A stretch of 64,000 bases of DNA from Polyangium fumosum (GTDB taxonomy: Bacteria; Myxococcota_A; Polyangia; Polyangiales; Polyangiaceae): assembly GCF_005144585.1 (NCBI RefSeq), contig NZ_SSMQ01000011.1, positions 156,391-220,390 of the forward strand, written 5' to 3'. The notes beneath the pieces were generated by a model, which saw only the letters and a program-made list of their open reading frames with translations, was not told where the DNA came from and did not search any database. Shown in pieces: positions 33,928 through 43,780 of this stretch (its first letter is position 1; each line of letters opens with the position of its first letter). The translations under genes were made by a program, and so were the position numbers.

Positions 33928-36900
33928 TCAGGCCGGGGGCCTCAGCGCGTCCTCCACCCACATGCGCGCCTTCACCGCGAGCATGGACAGGCGCTCGGCG
34001 TCCCACGTCGCGCGTGGCAGGGGCATCTCGCGGCGGTTCATGGTGTTCCTCGCGTCGAAGAGCTCGCAGAAGGACAGGAGCGCGAGGGCCTTCCGGAATC
34101 GATCCACCGGCGCGCCCTCGTCTTGCTCATGTAGAAGCGCCTTCGCAAGCCGCGCCATGCTCTGGAGCTCGTTCGCTTCCCAGAGGAGGGGGACGTCGAG
34201 GATCCGCAGCGCCGCGCCTGCGTCCCCTCGCGCGAGCGCCTCGTCTGCGGCGACGACGATACGCAGGTAGTCCCGCGTGAGGGCTTGCGCGGGCGTCCAT
34301 GACCTCTCCTCCGAGAGCGGCACGCAGAGCGGGATGAGCACCTGGGGCTCGCACTTGCCTTCCTCGAATGCGGCCGAGCGATCAAGCTCGACGAGCGCCG
34401 CCTCCGGTTCGTCGAGCATCATCAGCGCGATCCCGCGCATGTGGTGGAGGTGCTTGGCCTCCGTGGGCTCGCGGAAGCGCGAAGAATCGACGCCCGCGAG
34501 GTGATCCAGCGCCTCGCGCCACCGTCCGGCGATGACGAGCGACCGGCTGTGTCCCAGCCGGATCCTTGGATGCTCGGGGAACCGATCGCATCCAAGCGCG
34601 TTGACGAACCCTGCGCTCGTCCCCTCGTGGAGGCGAATGAGCGCGTGCTCGAGCGCCAAGACCTCGTCGGGGCCTGCCTTCCGCCGCGCCCACGCGATGC
34701 GCCGAGCGATCCCTTGCTTGCCCTCCCGCCGGAGCGCGCGCTCCTCCGCGACGGCCGCCGCGAGGTGTTTCCCCGTGGGCTTGTGGCAGTCGAGGTGCTT
34801 CGCGTGCACCGTGCTCCTCGGCAAGCTCGGGAACTGGAACGTGGCGATGGCTTCGCCCGTGACGGCCTTCGGGGGCACCGAGCCGAGCGGCACGATCTCG
34901 TGGTGATCGTCGTACGCCACGACCAGCGCCGCGCGCCTCCCGTCGGCGGTCCCTGCGATCTGCGCCCGCCGGGGCACCCGCACCCGGTACTTGATCGCGA
35001 GTCCGTCCTCTCCGTCCTCCAGGCCGAAGAGCAAGCGCCCATCGTCCTCGAGGTCGAACAGCACGAAGCACATCCCCGTGTCGAGGCTTGCGACCGCCGT
35101 CGCTTCGCGCACGGCGTGCACGCCTTCGAACAGACGGATGGGCCGCGCGCCGTGGGCGTCGATCTCGAAGAATCCCCACCCCGCGGCGCGAGGGTCCTTC
35201 GGGCCTTCGGGATCGCTGGTGACGCCGACGATACGCTCGCCGTCCGGGGCTGCGACGACCGAGCGCGCGAGGAGCGCGTCGTTCGGCAACGTGGGGCCAG
35301 AGGGCGACCCACGGGAGCCGTAAAAGGTCGTGCGGCCCTCGTCCTTGTCGTCGTCGAACTGGCAGACGACCACGCGAGGTACCTTCGATCCGACGACCGC
35401 GCCGGAGTGGACGCGCGTGGCGCGATGCTCGCGGATCTCGCGCGCGAGCCGCAGGTCCGCGAGGTCGTAGACGGAGAGGAGCCGGCGAAGGCTGTCTTTC
35501 CTGCTGGTCGACAGCGTGTTGAGCCAGAGCCACCGCCCATCCGAGGTGACGGTCGCCTCCTCGACGTGCACCTCGGGTAGGATCATCGCGTCGACGTCCT
35601 CGAACGCTTGGGTCGGCAGGACCGCGTCACCGTTGCCGAGGACGTTCGAGCACCAGCGCTCGACCGTCCAGTCATCCATGTCGATTTCGAGCAGGCTCGC
35701 GCGCCTGCCGACGAGGAGCAGGCGTCCGTCGCGGATCGCGGCAGTCAAGAGCTCGATCGGGTTCGGCGCGCGGAGCGTGACGCGCGTGAGGAGCGCCCCC
35801 GTCGCCATGTCGATCACGCGGACGAACACCCACGCATCCCTCGTCTGGGGGACGATGAGGACGACCTCCTCGCGCCCGTCACGCATCCGCACGAGCATCG
35901 TCTCCCACTTCCACCGCGGCGGGACGCGTGCGTCGTGGAGCTTTGCCGCTGGGGCTTCGTCTCCCTCGAACGTCTCGACCTGCACCGAGAACTGGCGCCG
36001 CACCTCCGCGCGTATCTCTCCGCGCAGGGACGTGATGCGAGCCGCCTCCGCGCCCTCCACGCGCGCGGCGAGCTCTTCACACACGGCGAGCGCGCGCAGC
36101 GCGTCGCCCTCGCGCCGGAGTTGATCGAGCGACGCCGCGAGCGTCTGCCGCTCGAACCTCCGCTGCGCCTCCGCGCGGAGCCGATCGAAGGGATCGAGCT
36201 CGTCCTCCGGCAGGTCCTTTCGTTGCACCTCGCCGAGGAGCTTGCTCGCCTGCGCGAACTCGCCCTCGGCCATCGCTCGCCGCGCGGCCTCGATCCGCCC
36301 CATCGCGATTCGCCGCCGCTCCTCCGCGAGCGCGGCCCGCGCGTGCTTCTGGATGTCCTCCGCGGGCCCGAACCCGTGCAGCACCTTCGCATGCCCGTCG
36401 AGCAGCTCCATCGCCATCTCCGGCGAGCGCTCGGCGAGCTCTGCGGCGCGGTGGAGCGCGACGACCGCGGCCACCGCCGGCTTTGCCCTCGCGCCCTCGC
36501 CGGGCGGCGCGACGGCATCCATCCACGCGAGGAACTTCGAGCCCGCGAGCTCCTTCACCCTGCTGCGCCCCGGGGCGGGCAACGCGGCGTATGCGGCGAG
36601 CCCCTCGGCGATCGCGCCCGCGCCGATCGTCCGAGCGATCGCGGCGGCGTGCGCTTCCTCTTCCTGCGCGCGCGCAGCCGCGAGCTTCACGGCGATCCGT
36701 TGCTCGATGGGCGCTGCCTCGTGCTCCGGGAGCCCGAGGCCCTTCGCCGCTTCGAGCAGCGCGACGGCTTGCTGGGGTTCTCCGCGATCGAGCGCGTCGC
36801 ATGCGTCGTCGAGCTTTCGCCGCGCCTCGTCCCGCTTCCTTTGCTCCTCGACGGCACGAAGGATCCTCCGGGCGGCCTCGCTCTCCGGGTGATGCGCGAG

Positions 36901-37878
36901 GATCTCGCGGGCGTGTTCCTCTGCGCCGTGGAGATCTCCCTCCGCGAAGAGCCGCGTCGCTTCCGCTTCCGCGGGGCCTCGTGTCGTGGCCCGCGCCTTC
37001 GCGAGCGCGGCCGCGAGGCCAACGAGCTCCGGATGGGCCACGTCGAGGGCTCGCGCCCGCGTGATGTCGTCTGCGGCAGAGACGAGGTCTCCCGTCGTGA
37101 GCGCGCCTCTCGCGAGCGCCACGAAGACCTCGGCGATACGCGCCGGGGGGGCCTTGGTGCTCGCGGCAGGGAGCAGGCGAAGGGCGCGTGCGCGCTCGTC
37201 GAGCCTCGCGGCGGCGAGTGCGAGGAGGAGACGCACATCGACATCCGCGAGCGTCTCCGCGGGGAGCGTGGCCTCCAGGGCAAGCGCCTCTGCATCGACG
37301 CCGAGCGTGGCCACGAGGAGCGACAGGAGCGCGCTTGCGGCTTGCGTGTCACCTCCGCTCCGGGCGAGTGCTTCTTCGAGGTGCGTCCGCGCGAGCTCGT
37401 AGTCGTACGCTGCGAGTGCCTCCTCGGCCGCGTGGAGGAGGTCCGGGACGGCGCCACCCGCGCGTGTGGCTTCGTTCGGCCGCGGCGTGGTCTTCCTTGG
37501 TGCTTCGGGGGGCGGGATCGTGGGGAAAGATGCCGTGTCGACGACGCGCTGGACGAAGGATCGCGCGTCGTCGTCGAGCTCCGCGATGACGGCGTGGCAG
37601 GCGTCAAGGTTTGACGGGCGATGGTGGAGGAGGACGACGCCGGGCTCGTCGGGCTCGGGGCGGATCTCGATCGCCTCGCGGAAGCGCGTGACGAGCACGC
37701 TCTGGAGGCGGCTCTTCAGGGCGTAACGCCGTGCTGTCTCGCGCCGATCGAGCCCGCGGTCGGTGGGGTTCACTTCGCGGATGAGGAGGACGAGATCGCG
37801 GGCCTCTGGACGTGAGCGGCCTGTGAGGACGTCCTCGGGGTCGAGCGAGCCGTGTCGTGTTTTCTTGTCCTTGGCCAT
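33928..37878 (-). CDS. Giant TPR/propeller-like protein
   Basis: 1316 residues, no signal peptide. Residues 1-110 form a small charged domain (RDLVLLIREVNPTDRGLDRRETARRYALK...). Residues about 145-640 are a long series of helical TPR-like repeats rich in Ala/Arg/Glu (for example YDYELARTHLEEALARSGGD; EARRKLDDACDALDRGEPQQAVALLEAAK). Residues about 650-1050 are beta-rich with propeller-like units (VTSDGRWLWLNTLSTS; VAAPDGERIVGVTSDPEG). Residues about 1090-1316 return to TPR-like helices. The architecture suits a large cytoplasmic scaffold. The paired TPR and propeller blocks resemble those of signalling or trafficking scaffolds, but I recognise no named family and no catalytic motif. Confidence 0.75.
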   Translation of the reverse strand: MAKDKKTRHGSLDPEDVLTGRSRPEARDLVLLIREVNPTDRGLDRRETARRYALKSRLQSVLVTRFREAIEIRPEPDEPGVVLLHHRPSNLDACHAVIAELDDDARSFVQRVVDTASFPTIPPPEAPRKTTPRPNEATRAGGAVPDLLHAAEEALAAYDYELARTHLEEALARSGGDTQAASALLSLLVATLGVDAEALALEATLPAETLADVDVRLLLALAAARLDERARALRLLPAASTKAPPARIAEVFVALARGALTTGDLVSAADDITRARALDVAHPELVGLAAALAKARATTRGPAEAEATRLFAEGDLHGAEEHAREILAHHPESEAARRILRAVEEQRKRDEARRKLDDACDALDRGEPQQAVALLEAAKGLGLPEHEAAPIEQRIAVKLAAARAQEEEAHAAAIARTIGAGAIAEGLAAYAALPAPGRSRVKELAGSKFLAWMDAVAPPGEGARAKPAVAAVVALHRAAELAERSPEMAMELLDGHAKVLHGFGPAEDIQKHARAALAEERRRIAMGRIEAARRAMAEGEFAQASKLLGEVQRKDLPEDELDPFDRLRAEAQRRFERQTLAASLDQLRREGDALRALAVCEELAARVEGAEAARITSLRGEIRAEVRRQFSVQVETFEGDEAPAAKLHDARVPPRWKWETMLVRMRDGREEVVLIVPQTRDAWVFVRVIDMATGALLTRVTLRAPNPIELLTAAIRDGRLLLVGRRASLLEIDMDDWTVERWCSNVLGNGDAVLPTQAFEDVDAMILPEVHVEEATVTSDGRWLWLNTLSTSRKDSLRRLLSVYDLADLRLAREIREHRATRVHSGAVVGSKVPRVVVCQFDDDKDEGRTTFYGSRGSPSGPTLPNDALLARSVVAAPDGERIVGVTSDPEGPKDPRAAGWGFFEIDAHGARPIRLFEGVHAVREATAVASLDTGMCFVLFDLEDDGRLLFGLEDGEDGLAIKYRVRVPRRAQIAGTADGRRAALVVAYDDHHEIVPLGSVPPKAVTGEAIATFQFPSLPRSTVHAKHLDCHKPTGKHLAAAVAEERALRREGKQGIARRIAWARRKAGPDEVLALEHALIRLHEGTSAGFVNALGCDRFPEHPRIRLGHSRSLVIAGRWREALDHLAGVDSSRFREPTEAKHLHHMRGIALMMLDEPEAALVELDRSAAFEEGKCEPQVLIPLCVPLSEERSWTPAQALTRDYLRIVVAADEALARGDAGAALRILDVPLLWEANELQSMARLAKALLHEQDEGAPVDRFRKALALLSFCELFDARNTMNRREMPLPRATWDAERLSMLAVKARMWVEDALRPPA

Positions 37879-38661
37879 GCGCGTGAGGAGGAGGTGTGCC
37901 TCTCGGACGATCGGAGGTCCGGGCGGGGCGTCGTGTCAAGGGATGTCGAGGGAAGGGGAGTCGCCTCGTCCGTGGAACGACCCCCTCGGGGCGGAGGACG
38001 CTCCCCACAGCGCGGAAGATGAGCCGAAAGCCGGGGCAGGTGTGCCGGAAGGCCGCGCCGCTGTGCGGGAAGAAAAAGCGATCGTGTCGGAAGAAACCGC
38101 GGGCGAGCTACGAGCGAATGGCTCTTCCGCAGGAGGGAACCGCGCTTCCGTTTGAGGGAACCGCACTTCCGTTTGAGCGAACCGCGCTTCCGTTTGAGGG
38201 AACCGCGCTTCCGTTTGAAGGAAGGCGTGTGATGTAGCTCTCATCACTCGGGCGTGTAGGAGCGAAGGGCACGTCCGTGGGAGCGGCTCCCACGTCGGTT
38301 TGTTGCGCGGCTCTTCGTGCAGGGGCTTCAGCGGCCGAGGCGGGCGCGGAGGGCGAGGCAAGCGTCTGCGCATGTGAACTCGGCCTTGCGTTGCCCATCG
38401 ACGACGGTGCTGCCGTGCTGGACGTGGGGCTCGAGGGTGGCCTTCTTCGTGGAGGTCAAGTGCTCGCTACGCCGGGCCACGGTAGCTTCGATTCCAGCAT
38501 GCTCGCGTGGGGCTCGACGTCGTCCGCGCCGACGGGCCATGCCTCGGGGCCGAACATGGATGCGCCCGCTACGTCCGTTGGGCGATAACGGCGCGATTCG
38601 AGGTCCTGCTCGACACGCTCCTCGGCGCGTGCGAGGTCGGCGCCATGGATGGACCGCTGGA
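37879..38661. other. Degenerate intergenic stretch
   Basis: About 780 bases between the giant TPR gene and a frameshifted gene. It contains a 21-bp tandem repeat (38124-38222) and, on the minus strand near 38330-38460, a short frame (HLTSTKKATLEPHVQHG...AEFTCADACLALRA) that may be the remains of a gene. All six frames are open over much of it, and none has a ribosome binding site, so I call no gene. Confidence 0.5.
38124..38222 (+). repeat. Tandem repeat, 21-bp unit, about 4.7 copies
   Basis: Units at 38124, 38145, 38166 and 38187 plus a partial unit at 38208 share the form cttccgtttgagggaaccgcg with one to three changes. The period is seven codons in any frame. Just upstream (about 38040-38100) three 21-bp segments carry cggaag, the reverse complement of the cttccg core, so the array may be flanked by older inverted units. 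No spacers, so not CRISPR. Confidence 0.8.
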
Positions 38662-39197
38662 TCACTCGAGGAGAAATTCTCCGATGTCGCGCTGCCATCG
38701 GAGATCCTCCTCGGTCGGCACCCGCCAGCGTGAGGGGTCGATCAACTGGACGCCTACGGATCGCAGCATCGCGAGGACGAAGGTCGCGCAGGTGAACGCT
38801 GCGTCGTCTTCGTGAGCGCTCCTGTTCCTCGGTCGAACGTCGCGGTGGCTTCACCGAAGCCGTACGCCAGGCCGTCGCCCGTATTCGCGTAGCGCCGCGC
38901 AACGCGTTGGGCGAGGACCTGCAACGTTTCATCGATCAGAGGATCGAGCGAGAGCTTGATGACCGCGGCGGGGAGCATCCTCCCTGTCTTGCGATTGCTG
39001 ACGACGCGTACGAGTGGTTCGTCACGCAAATCCAAATGCCACCCGAGGTGCAGCACGGGCTCGTGCGGCTCCTCGCTGCGCCCGAGGCCGAGATGGAACT
39101 GCGTGGTGGCCATGCGTACGAGCACGGTGGTGCACGTGAACCCGTCCACGCTTCCTTCACCACGAAGCCGGAGCGGAGTTTCAACGCCCCCGTTCAC
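38662..39197 (-). pseudogene. Frameshifted gene of unknown function
   Basis: Translation starts with GTG 39197, which overlaps the stop of the 53-residue gene upstream (GTGA); an internal ATG at 39113 is an alternative. The frame runs through HEPVLHLGWHLDLRDEPLVRVV and DETLQVLAQRVARRYANTGDGLAYGFGEATATFDRG, then becomes non-coding near 38815. A second frame, one base back, continues convincingly as AFTCATFVLAMLRSVGVQL, then DPSRWRVPTEEDLRWQRD and GEFLLE to the stop at 38662. The best reading is a one-base deletion around 38812-38818. No family recognised. Confidence 0.55.
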
Positions 39198-39355
39198 TCC
39201 CGGAGCCCTCGCAGCATGTTGTCGACGTCCCGCAAGCTGCGCCCCGCACGCCCCACGAGCGATCGCAGCCGTAGCCTCGGTATGATTGCCTCTGCAGCCT
39301 CGCTGCCCTCACCGCGCGGCACCGAAGGCGCATCCTGGTCGTGCTCGCCACTCAT
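39194..39355 (-). CDS. Small uncharacterised protein (53 residues)
   Basis: My translation of the minus strand from ATG 39355 gives MSGEHDQDAPSVPRGEG, then EAAEAIIPRLRLRSLVG and GRSLRDVDNMLRGLRE, ending at 39194. An acidic start and a basic amphipathic helical end are visible. It overlaps the frameshifted gene downstream by four bases, which supports both being read in this direction. No function recognised; it may be part of the same decaying locus. Confidence 0.45.
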   Translation of the reverse strand: MSGEHDQDAPSVPRGEGSEAAEAIIPRLRLRSLVGRAGRSLRDVDNMLRGLRE

Positions 39356-39433
39356 GGTCTTCCAGAGCGGTAGAACAGCTTCGCACCGCTGTCGAGACTC
39401 CTGCGTTCGCCAGGCTTTGCGTCTTCGTCCGCC

Positions 39434-40438
39434 TCAGCCGACGAGCCGCTCCGCGATCTGCACCGCGTTCAGCGCCGCGCCCTTCCGCAGGTTGTCCGCG
39501 ACGATCCACAGGTTCAGCGCCCCCGGGACCGCGAGGTCGTCGCGCACGCGGCCGACGAACACGTCGTCCGTGCCGGTCGCCGCGCGCGGCTGCGGGTGTT
39601 TGCCCGGCGCGTACGGCTCGTCGAAGAGGCGGACGCCCGGGGCGTTGCGGAGCAGTTCGCGCGCCTCGGCCGCCGTCATCGGGCGGTGGAACTGCGCGTG
39701 CACCGCTTCGCTGTGGCTCGTGACGACCGGGACGCGCACCGTCGTCGGCGTCACGCCGATCTCCGCGTCGCCCAGGATCTTGCGCGTCTCGTGCACCATC
39801 TTGAGCTCCTCCTCGGACCAATCGGGCAGGCTCCCGGGCTTCCAGTCCATGAGGAGGTTGCCCGCGAGCGAGCCGGGGAAGACGCTCGCCGTGGGCTCGG
39901 CGCCGGCCGCGAGCTCGCGCGTCTGCGTGATGAGCTCGTCCATCGCCGCGTGGCCTTTGCCGCTCGCGGCCTGGTACGTGGAGACGACGACGTGCTTGAG
40001 CCTCGCCGCGGCGTGGAGCGGCCCGAGCGCGACGACCATCTGGATCGTGCTGCAGTTCGGGTTCGCGATGATGCCCTTGGGGCGGTTCTTCGCGGCGTCC
40101 ATGTTCACCTCGGGCACGACGAGGGGGCAGTCGGGATCGGCGCGCCACGCGCTCGAGTTGTCGATGACCACGGCGCCGCGTGCGGCTGCGAGTGGGGCGA
40201 GCTCGCGTGAGGCGGCGGCGCCGGCGCTGAAGAGTGCGATGTCCACGCCGTCGAAGGCTTCCGCGCGGGCGACCTGGATTTCGAGCTCGCCGCCTCGGAA
40301 GGGGACGCGGCTCCCGGCGGAGCGCGCCGAGGCGAGGACGCGCACTTCGGTCGCCGGAAAGCGCCGAAGCTCCAGGGTCCGCAACATCTCCCGCCCGACC
40401 ACGCCCGTGGCGCCCACGACAGCAACGACGCACGACAT
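39434..40438 (-). CDS. asd: Aspartate-semialdehyde dehydrogenase
   Basis: 334 residues from ATG 40438. The enzyme reduces aspartyl-4-phosphate to aspartate semialdehyde with NADPH in the lysine, diaminopimelate, threonine and methionine pathway. The NADP-binding motif VVGATGVVGREML is at residues 6-18. The catalytic cysteine lies in ANPNCSTIQMV (about 124), and substrate-binding and His-containing segments TYQAASGKG and VTSHSEAVHAQF follow in the usual order. Length fits the family. It is divergent from the large lipoprotein gene at 40517 with 78 bp between. Confident. Confidence 0.93.
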   Translation of the reverse strand: MSCVVAVVGATGVVGREMLRTLELRRFPATEVRVLASARSAGSRVPFRGGELEIQVARAEAFDGVDIALFSAGAAASRELAPLAAARGAVVIDNSSAWRADPDCPLVVPEVNMDAAKNRPKGIIANPNCSTIQMVVALGPLHAAARLKHVVVSTYQAASGKGHAAMDELITQTRELAAGAEPTASVFPGSLAGNLLMDWKPGSLPDWSEEELKMVHETRKILGDAEIGVTPTTVRVPVVTSHSEAVHAQFHRPMTAAEARELLRNAPGVRLFDEPYAPGKHPQPRAATGTDDVFVGRVRDDLAVPGALNLWIVADNLRKGAALNAVQIAERLVG

Positions 40439-40516
40439 GGGCCCGCTATAGCGCCCGGCCCGCGGTCCGCGCAAGAACGCTGCGCCTCGGCGGGCCGCGC
40501 GCTAGCATGCCTCCTG

Positions 40517-43500
40517 ATGCGAGGCTTCTCCCGCGCTTCGAGTTGCATCCTCGCCCTCCTCGCGCTCGCGCCGCTCACGTCGCTCTCCGTGACTGGCTGC
40601 AAGTCGGGCGCCTCGGGTCGTGTTGTGCAGGGGGCCTCTGCGCCCGCAACGAATCCTGCGGCCGTCCCGGAGAAACTCGTCCCGATGGTCTCGCCCTCGC
40701 GGCTCTTGCCCGACGTGCGCGGCGATCGCGGGTTCGTCGCGTACGAGGCCGGCGCGCGGCGCGTGCTCGTCGATCGCATGCGGCTCATCGTGTACGAGGA
40801 CGGCACGACGGAGCGGGCGAACGAGCTCTTGCCGCTCGGCCACGTGAACGCCGTCGTGCTGCCGAGCCGGCTCGGCGGCGGGTTCGTCTTCCACGCGACG
40901 TCGGGCGGCGGCACGCAGCTCTGGCGGGCCTCGTCCTGGCTCGGAAAGCTCCGGCCGCTCGTGCAGTTCTCCTCGACGACGAGCGACGTCGTGCCGGGGT
41001 TCGACAGGCTCTACCTGCGGCTCTCTTCGAACGGAAAGCTCGTCGCCGTCGACGCCGAGTCGGGCGAGGTGCGATCGCTCGCGCCGCTGCCGCCCGCCGC
41101 GGCGTACGGCGGGCTCGCGTTCGCCGACGGGTTCACCGGCGTCGTCGACGCGGATCTGCGCGGCGTGCTCGCGACCTTCGACGCGGGCGCGACGTGGCGG
41201 CCGCTCCAGCTCCCCGAGCGCCCCGCGGCGATCTCGGTCGTGGGCGGCGAGCCGACGATGTTCGTCGCGGGCGGCAAGTACGTGCTCGATGCGCGCGGCA
41301 ACCTGACGTTCCGCGCGAACCAGGTCGCGACCGACGACGAGGGAGACCCGAGCACGCCGGGCGTGCCCAAAGGCCCGTTCGGGAAGAAGGTGCTGCGCGC
41401 GGCCGTGGAGGACGGTTTCCCCGACACGCCGCGCACGGCCGTCGTCGCGCGGGCGGGCGCGCTCGCGCGCGTCTCGCTCGACACGGCTGCGATCGTCGAT
41501 CTGAACCTCGCCGCGTTCCCCGAGCGCGAAGCGAATTGCCACGCGGTGCGCCTTGGCGCCTCGTACGGGTTCGTCTGCGGCGAGCGCGAGGGGCCGACGA
41601 ACATCTACGCGTTCGCCCCGCCGCTCGCGATGCAAAAGGTCCTTTCGTTCAAGGGCCCGCGTTTCGTCTCGGCGAACGGCGCGGGCGCGCTCGTGGTGCG
41701 CGGGGCGTGCGAGGACGGCGAAGGCGAGGCACGAGGGCCGGGCGCGAAGGCGCGCGCGCCCAGCGCGAGCGCGGCGAGCGACGCAGGCACGCGGGTGTAC
41801 TGCGTGCGCGCGGCGAGCGGCGCGACGCGCGAGGTGCGGGTGAAGGGGGATCTCGGCGTCGAGCGGGTCGTGGCGCTCTCGGACGAGCGGGTCGCGATCC
41901 TCGTGCCGCCGCGCGCGGGCAGCACGGGGCAGCTCACGATCCTGAGGGGCGCGGAGATGACGAACGTGCCGCTCGTGCTGCCGCAAAAGCCCCGCAGCGT
42001 GGCGCGCGAGCTCCAGCGCGGGATGTGGCTCGAAGGGTTCGAGGAGCGCGAGCCCGGCGTGCTCGGCGGCTGGGTCGAAGCAGGCGGCCCCGTGATCGGC
42101 GTGCGCGTCAAACTCGACGGCACGGTGACCGCGGGCGAGGCGCGCGACAACGAGAACGGCGTCGTGATCTCGGGCCGGTTCGCGCTCTCGCCGGGCGAGG
42201 GGGGGCGCGCGGCGGAGTCGATCGACGGGGGCATGACGTGGAAGGTCTTCGACCTGCCCGAGCACGACGCGGAGCCGGGCGACGCGGCGACACGCGCCTG
42301 CGGGCCCGTCGGGTGCGTGCTCGCGGGTTGGGTCCGCGTGGGCTGGGGCAAACCCGCGATCTCGGGGGATCTCGGCGCGGCCGAGGCGCCGCCTTCGCTC
42401 TACGTGCCGATGAAGACGACGCCGACAGTGCGGCTCTCGTGCGCGCCCGTGGGCAAACCCGTCACCGAGCCGCTCCCAGACAAACCCGCGAAGAAGGAGG
42501 CCGCGCCCGCGCCTGCGCCGCCCCGGTTCGGGGGGTTTGGTGGCTTCGGCGGCTTCGGCCGGCCGCAGCCGCAGCCGCAGAAGACGCCCTGGAGCACGTT
42601 CCGCAACCTGCTCGCGCCGGCGCTGGAGAAGGACGAGGTCGGGATCGACAACGGCGCGCCCTACGACCTCGTGAGCCTGCGCGCGTACGCCTGGGGCAAG
42701 AAGGGCTCGGACTGGTCGCGCACGGGGCATTTCCTCATGCGGTTCGACGATCGCTTCGATCCCGCAGGCGGCGTTCGCTCCACGGCGACGAGCGCGCCGC
42801 CCTGGCCCGACGAGAGCTCGACGGCCGAAGGCATGGGCGTCGGCTCGTACCCGCTCGCGTCGTGGGGATCGTTCCTCGATCCGGCCGGACGTCACGCGCT
42901 GGCGCACGTGTGTCGAGGCACGAGCTGCTCGTTGCTCGCGGCGAGCGAGGGGCAGCCGGTGCTGCTCTTGCGAGACGCGGCGGGGCGCACGGCGGGGTTT
43001 GCGAGGCCGCTGCCGCAAGGCGCGGTGCGCCTCGGCGAGAGCTGGTTTTTGCTCGTGCAAGGCGCGGCGTACGACACGGTGGCGCTCTACCGCGTGGATC
43101 TCGGCGTTCTGCGTCTCGTCACGTCGTTCTACCGGCCGAGCCCCTCGCGGTACGCCATGCCGGAGCCGCCGCGGCTCGTGCGTCGCGCGCTCGGGACGGG
43201 CCTCGGGCTGCTCGTGACGAGCATCCCGGAGCCGGGCGATCGCTTCGGCGGGATGTACGTGCACCCGGTCGATCCGGAGACGGGCGCCGTGGGCGAGCCG
43301 ATCGCGCTCGGCAAGCGGGATCTCGGCGGCGTGTTGCCCCCGCGTTGCGCAGAGGGGCAGGACGGCTGGATCATGGATACGTCGCTCGACGCTTCGCCCG
43401 CCGTGGAGATCCCGGGCGGTCGGGCCGCGCTCGACTCGATCGAGATGCGGCTGCGCATCGATCCGGGAGCTGTGTGCGTGGAGGGGATCGCGGCGCGCCT

Positions 43501-43633
43501 CGACGGGACGTTCTTGCCGGACAAGGAGACGAAGCCGACCGCGGACAAACCGCCGGCGACGGCGACGGTGCCTCTCGCGGCGACGGAGCGATCGACCGGG
43601 CGACGGTGGAGCTTCGCCTGCAGTCGGCGCTGA
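40517..43633 (+). CDS. Large beta-propeller-like lipoprotein
   Basis: 1038 residues. The signal peptide ends at the lipobox LSVTGC. The mature chain is a succession of beta units with the pattern of multi-bladed propellers (GFVFHATSGGGTQLWRAS; LYLRLSSNGKLVAVDAESGEV; FAGGKYVLDARGNLTF), including BNR-like turns (TFDAGATWRPLQL; ESIDGGMTWKVFDL). A Pro/Gly-rich insert (about 665-690) with FGGFGGFGGFG divides it into two halves. Its 3' end is followed after three bases by copy 2 of the structured repeat. Probably a surface protein with two propellers; no catalytic motif recognised. Confidence 0.75.
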   Translation: MRGFSRASSCILALLALAPLTSLSVTGCKSGASGRVVQGASAPATNPAAVPEKLVPMVSPSRLLPDVRGDRGFVAYEAGARRVLVDRMRLIVYEDGTTERANELLPLGHVNAVVLPSRLGGGFVFHATSGGGTQLWRASSWLGKLRPLVQFSSTTSDVVPGFDRLYLRLSSNGKLVAVDAESGEVRSLAPLPPAAAYGGLAFADGFTGVVDADLRGVLATFDAGATWRPLQLPERPAAISVVGGEPTMFVAGGKYVLDARGNLTFRANQVATDDEGDPSTPGVPKGPFGKKVLRAAVEDGFPDTPRTAVVARAGALARVSLDTAAIVDLNLAAFPEREANCHAVRLGASYGFVCGEREGPTNIYAFAPPLAMQKVLSFKGPRFVSANGAGALVVRGACEDGEGEARGPGAKARAPSASAASDAGTRVYCVRAASGATREVRVKGDLGVERVVALSDERVAILVPPRAGSTGQLTILRGAEMTNVPLVLPQKPRSVARELQRGMWLEGFEEREPGVLGGWVEAGGPVIGVRVKLDGTVTAGEARDNENGVVISGRFALSPGEGGRAAESIDGGMTWKVFDLPEHDAEPGDAATRACGPVGCVLAGWVRVGWGKPAISGDLGAAEAPPSLYVPMKTTPTVRLSCAPVGKPVTEPLPDKPAKKEAAPAPAPPRFGGFGGFGGFGRPQPQPQKTPWSTFRNLLAPALEKDEVGIDNGAPYDLVSLRAYAWGKKGSDWSRTGHFLMRFDDRFDPAGGVRSTATSAPPWPDESSTAEGMGVGSYPLASWGSFLDPAGRHALAHVCRGTSCSLLAASEGQPVLLLRDAAGRTAGFARPLPQGAVRLGESWFLLVQGAAYDTVALYRVDLGVLRLVTSFYRPSPSRYAMPEPPRLVRRALGTGLGLLVTSIPEPGDRFGGMYVHPVDPETGAVGEPIALGKRDLGGVLPPRCAEGQDGWIMDTSLDASPAVEIPGGRAALDSIEMRLRIDPGAVCVEGIAARLDGTFLPDKETKPTADKPPATATVPLAATERSTGRRWSFACSRR

Positions 43634-43636
43634 TGC

Positions 43637-43748
43637 GTGGCGCCGGGGTTTCACCCCGGACCCGACGAGGGGTTGTCCACCCCTCGACCCGGACCAGGGC
43701 ACGGCCCTGGACCGCTGGTGCATCGACCGCGATGCGGTCGATGCAAAG
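43637..43748 (+). repeat. Structured dispersed repeat, copy 2
   Basis: Nearly identical to 25541-25651 over about 111 bp, beginning three bases after the stop of the large lipoprotein gene. In the second hairpin the C-G pair of copy 1 is a T-A pair here (GAGGGGT/ACCCCTC), a compensatory double change. It again lies between convergent genes. Confidence 0.85.
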
Positions 43749-43780
43749 GACAAGGGAGCAGCGGTTCGCGCTGTCGCCTC

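Noticed and set aside
38124..38222. Short regularly spaced repeats resembling a CRISPR array
   Set aside because: Units are directly contiguous with no unique spacers and no cas genes nearby.
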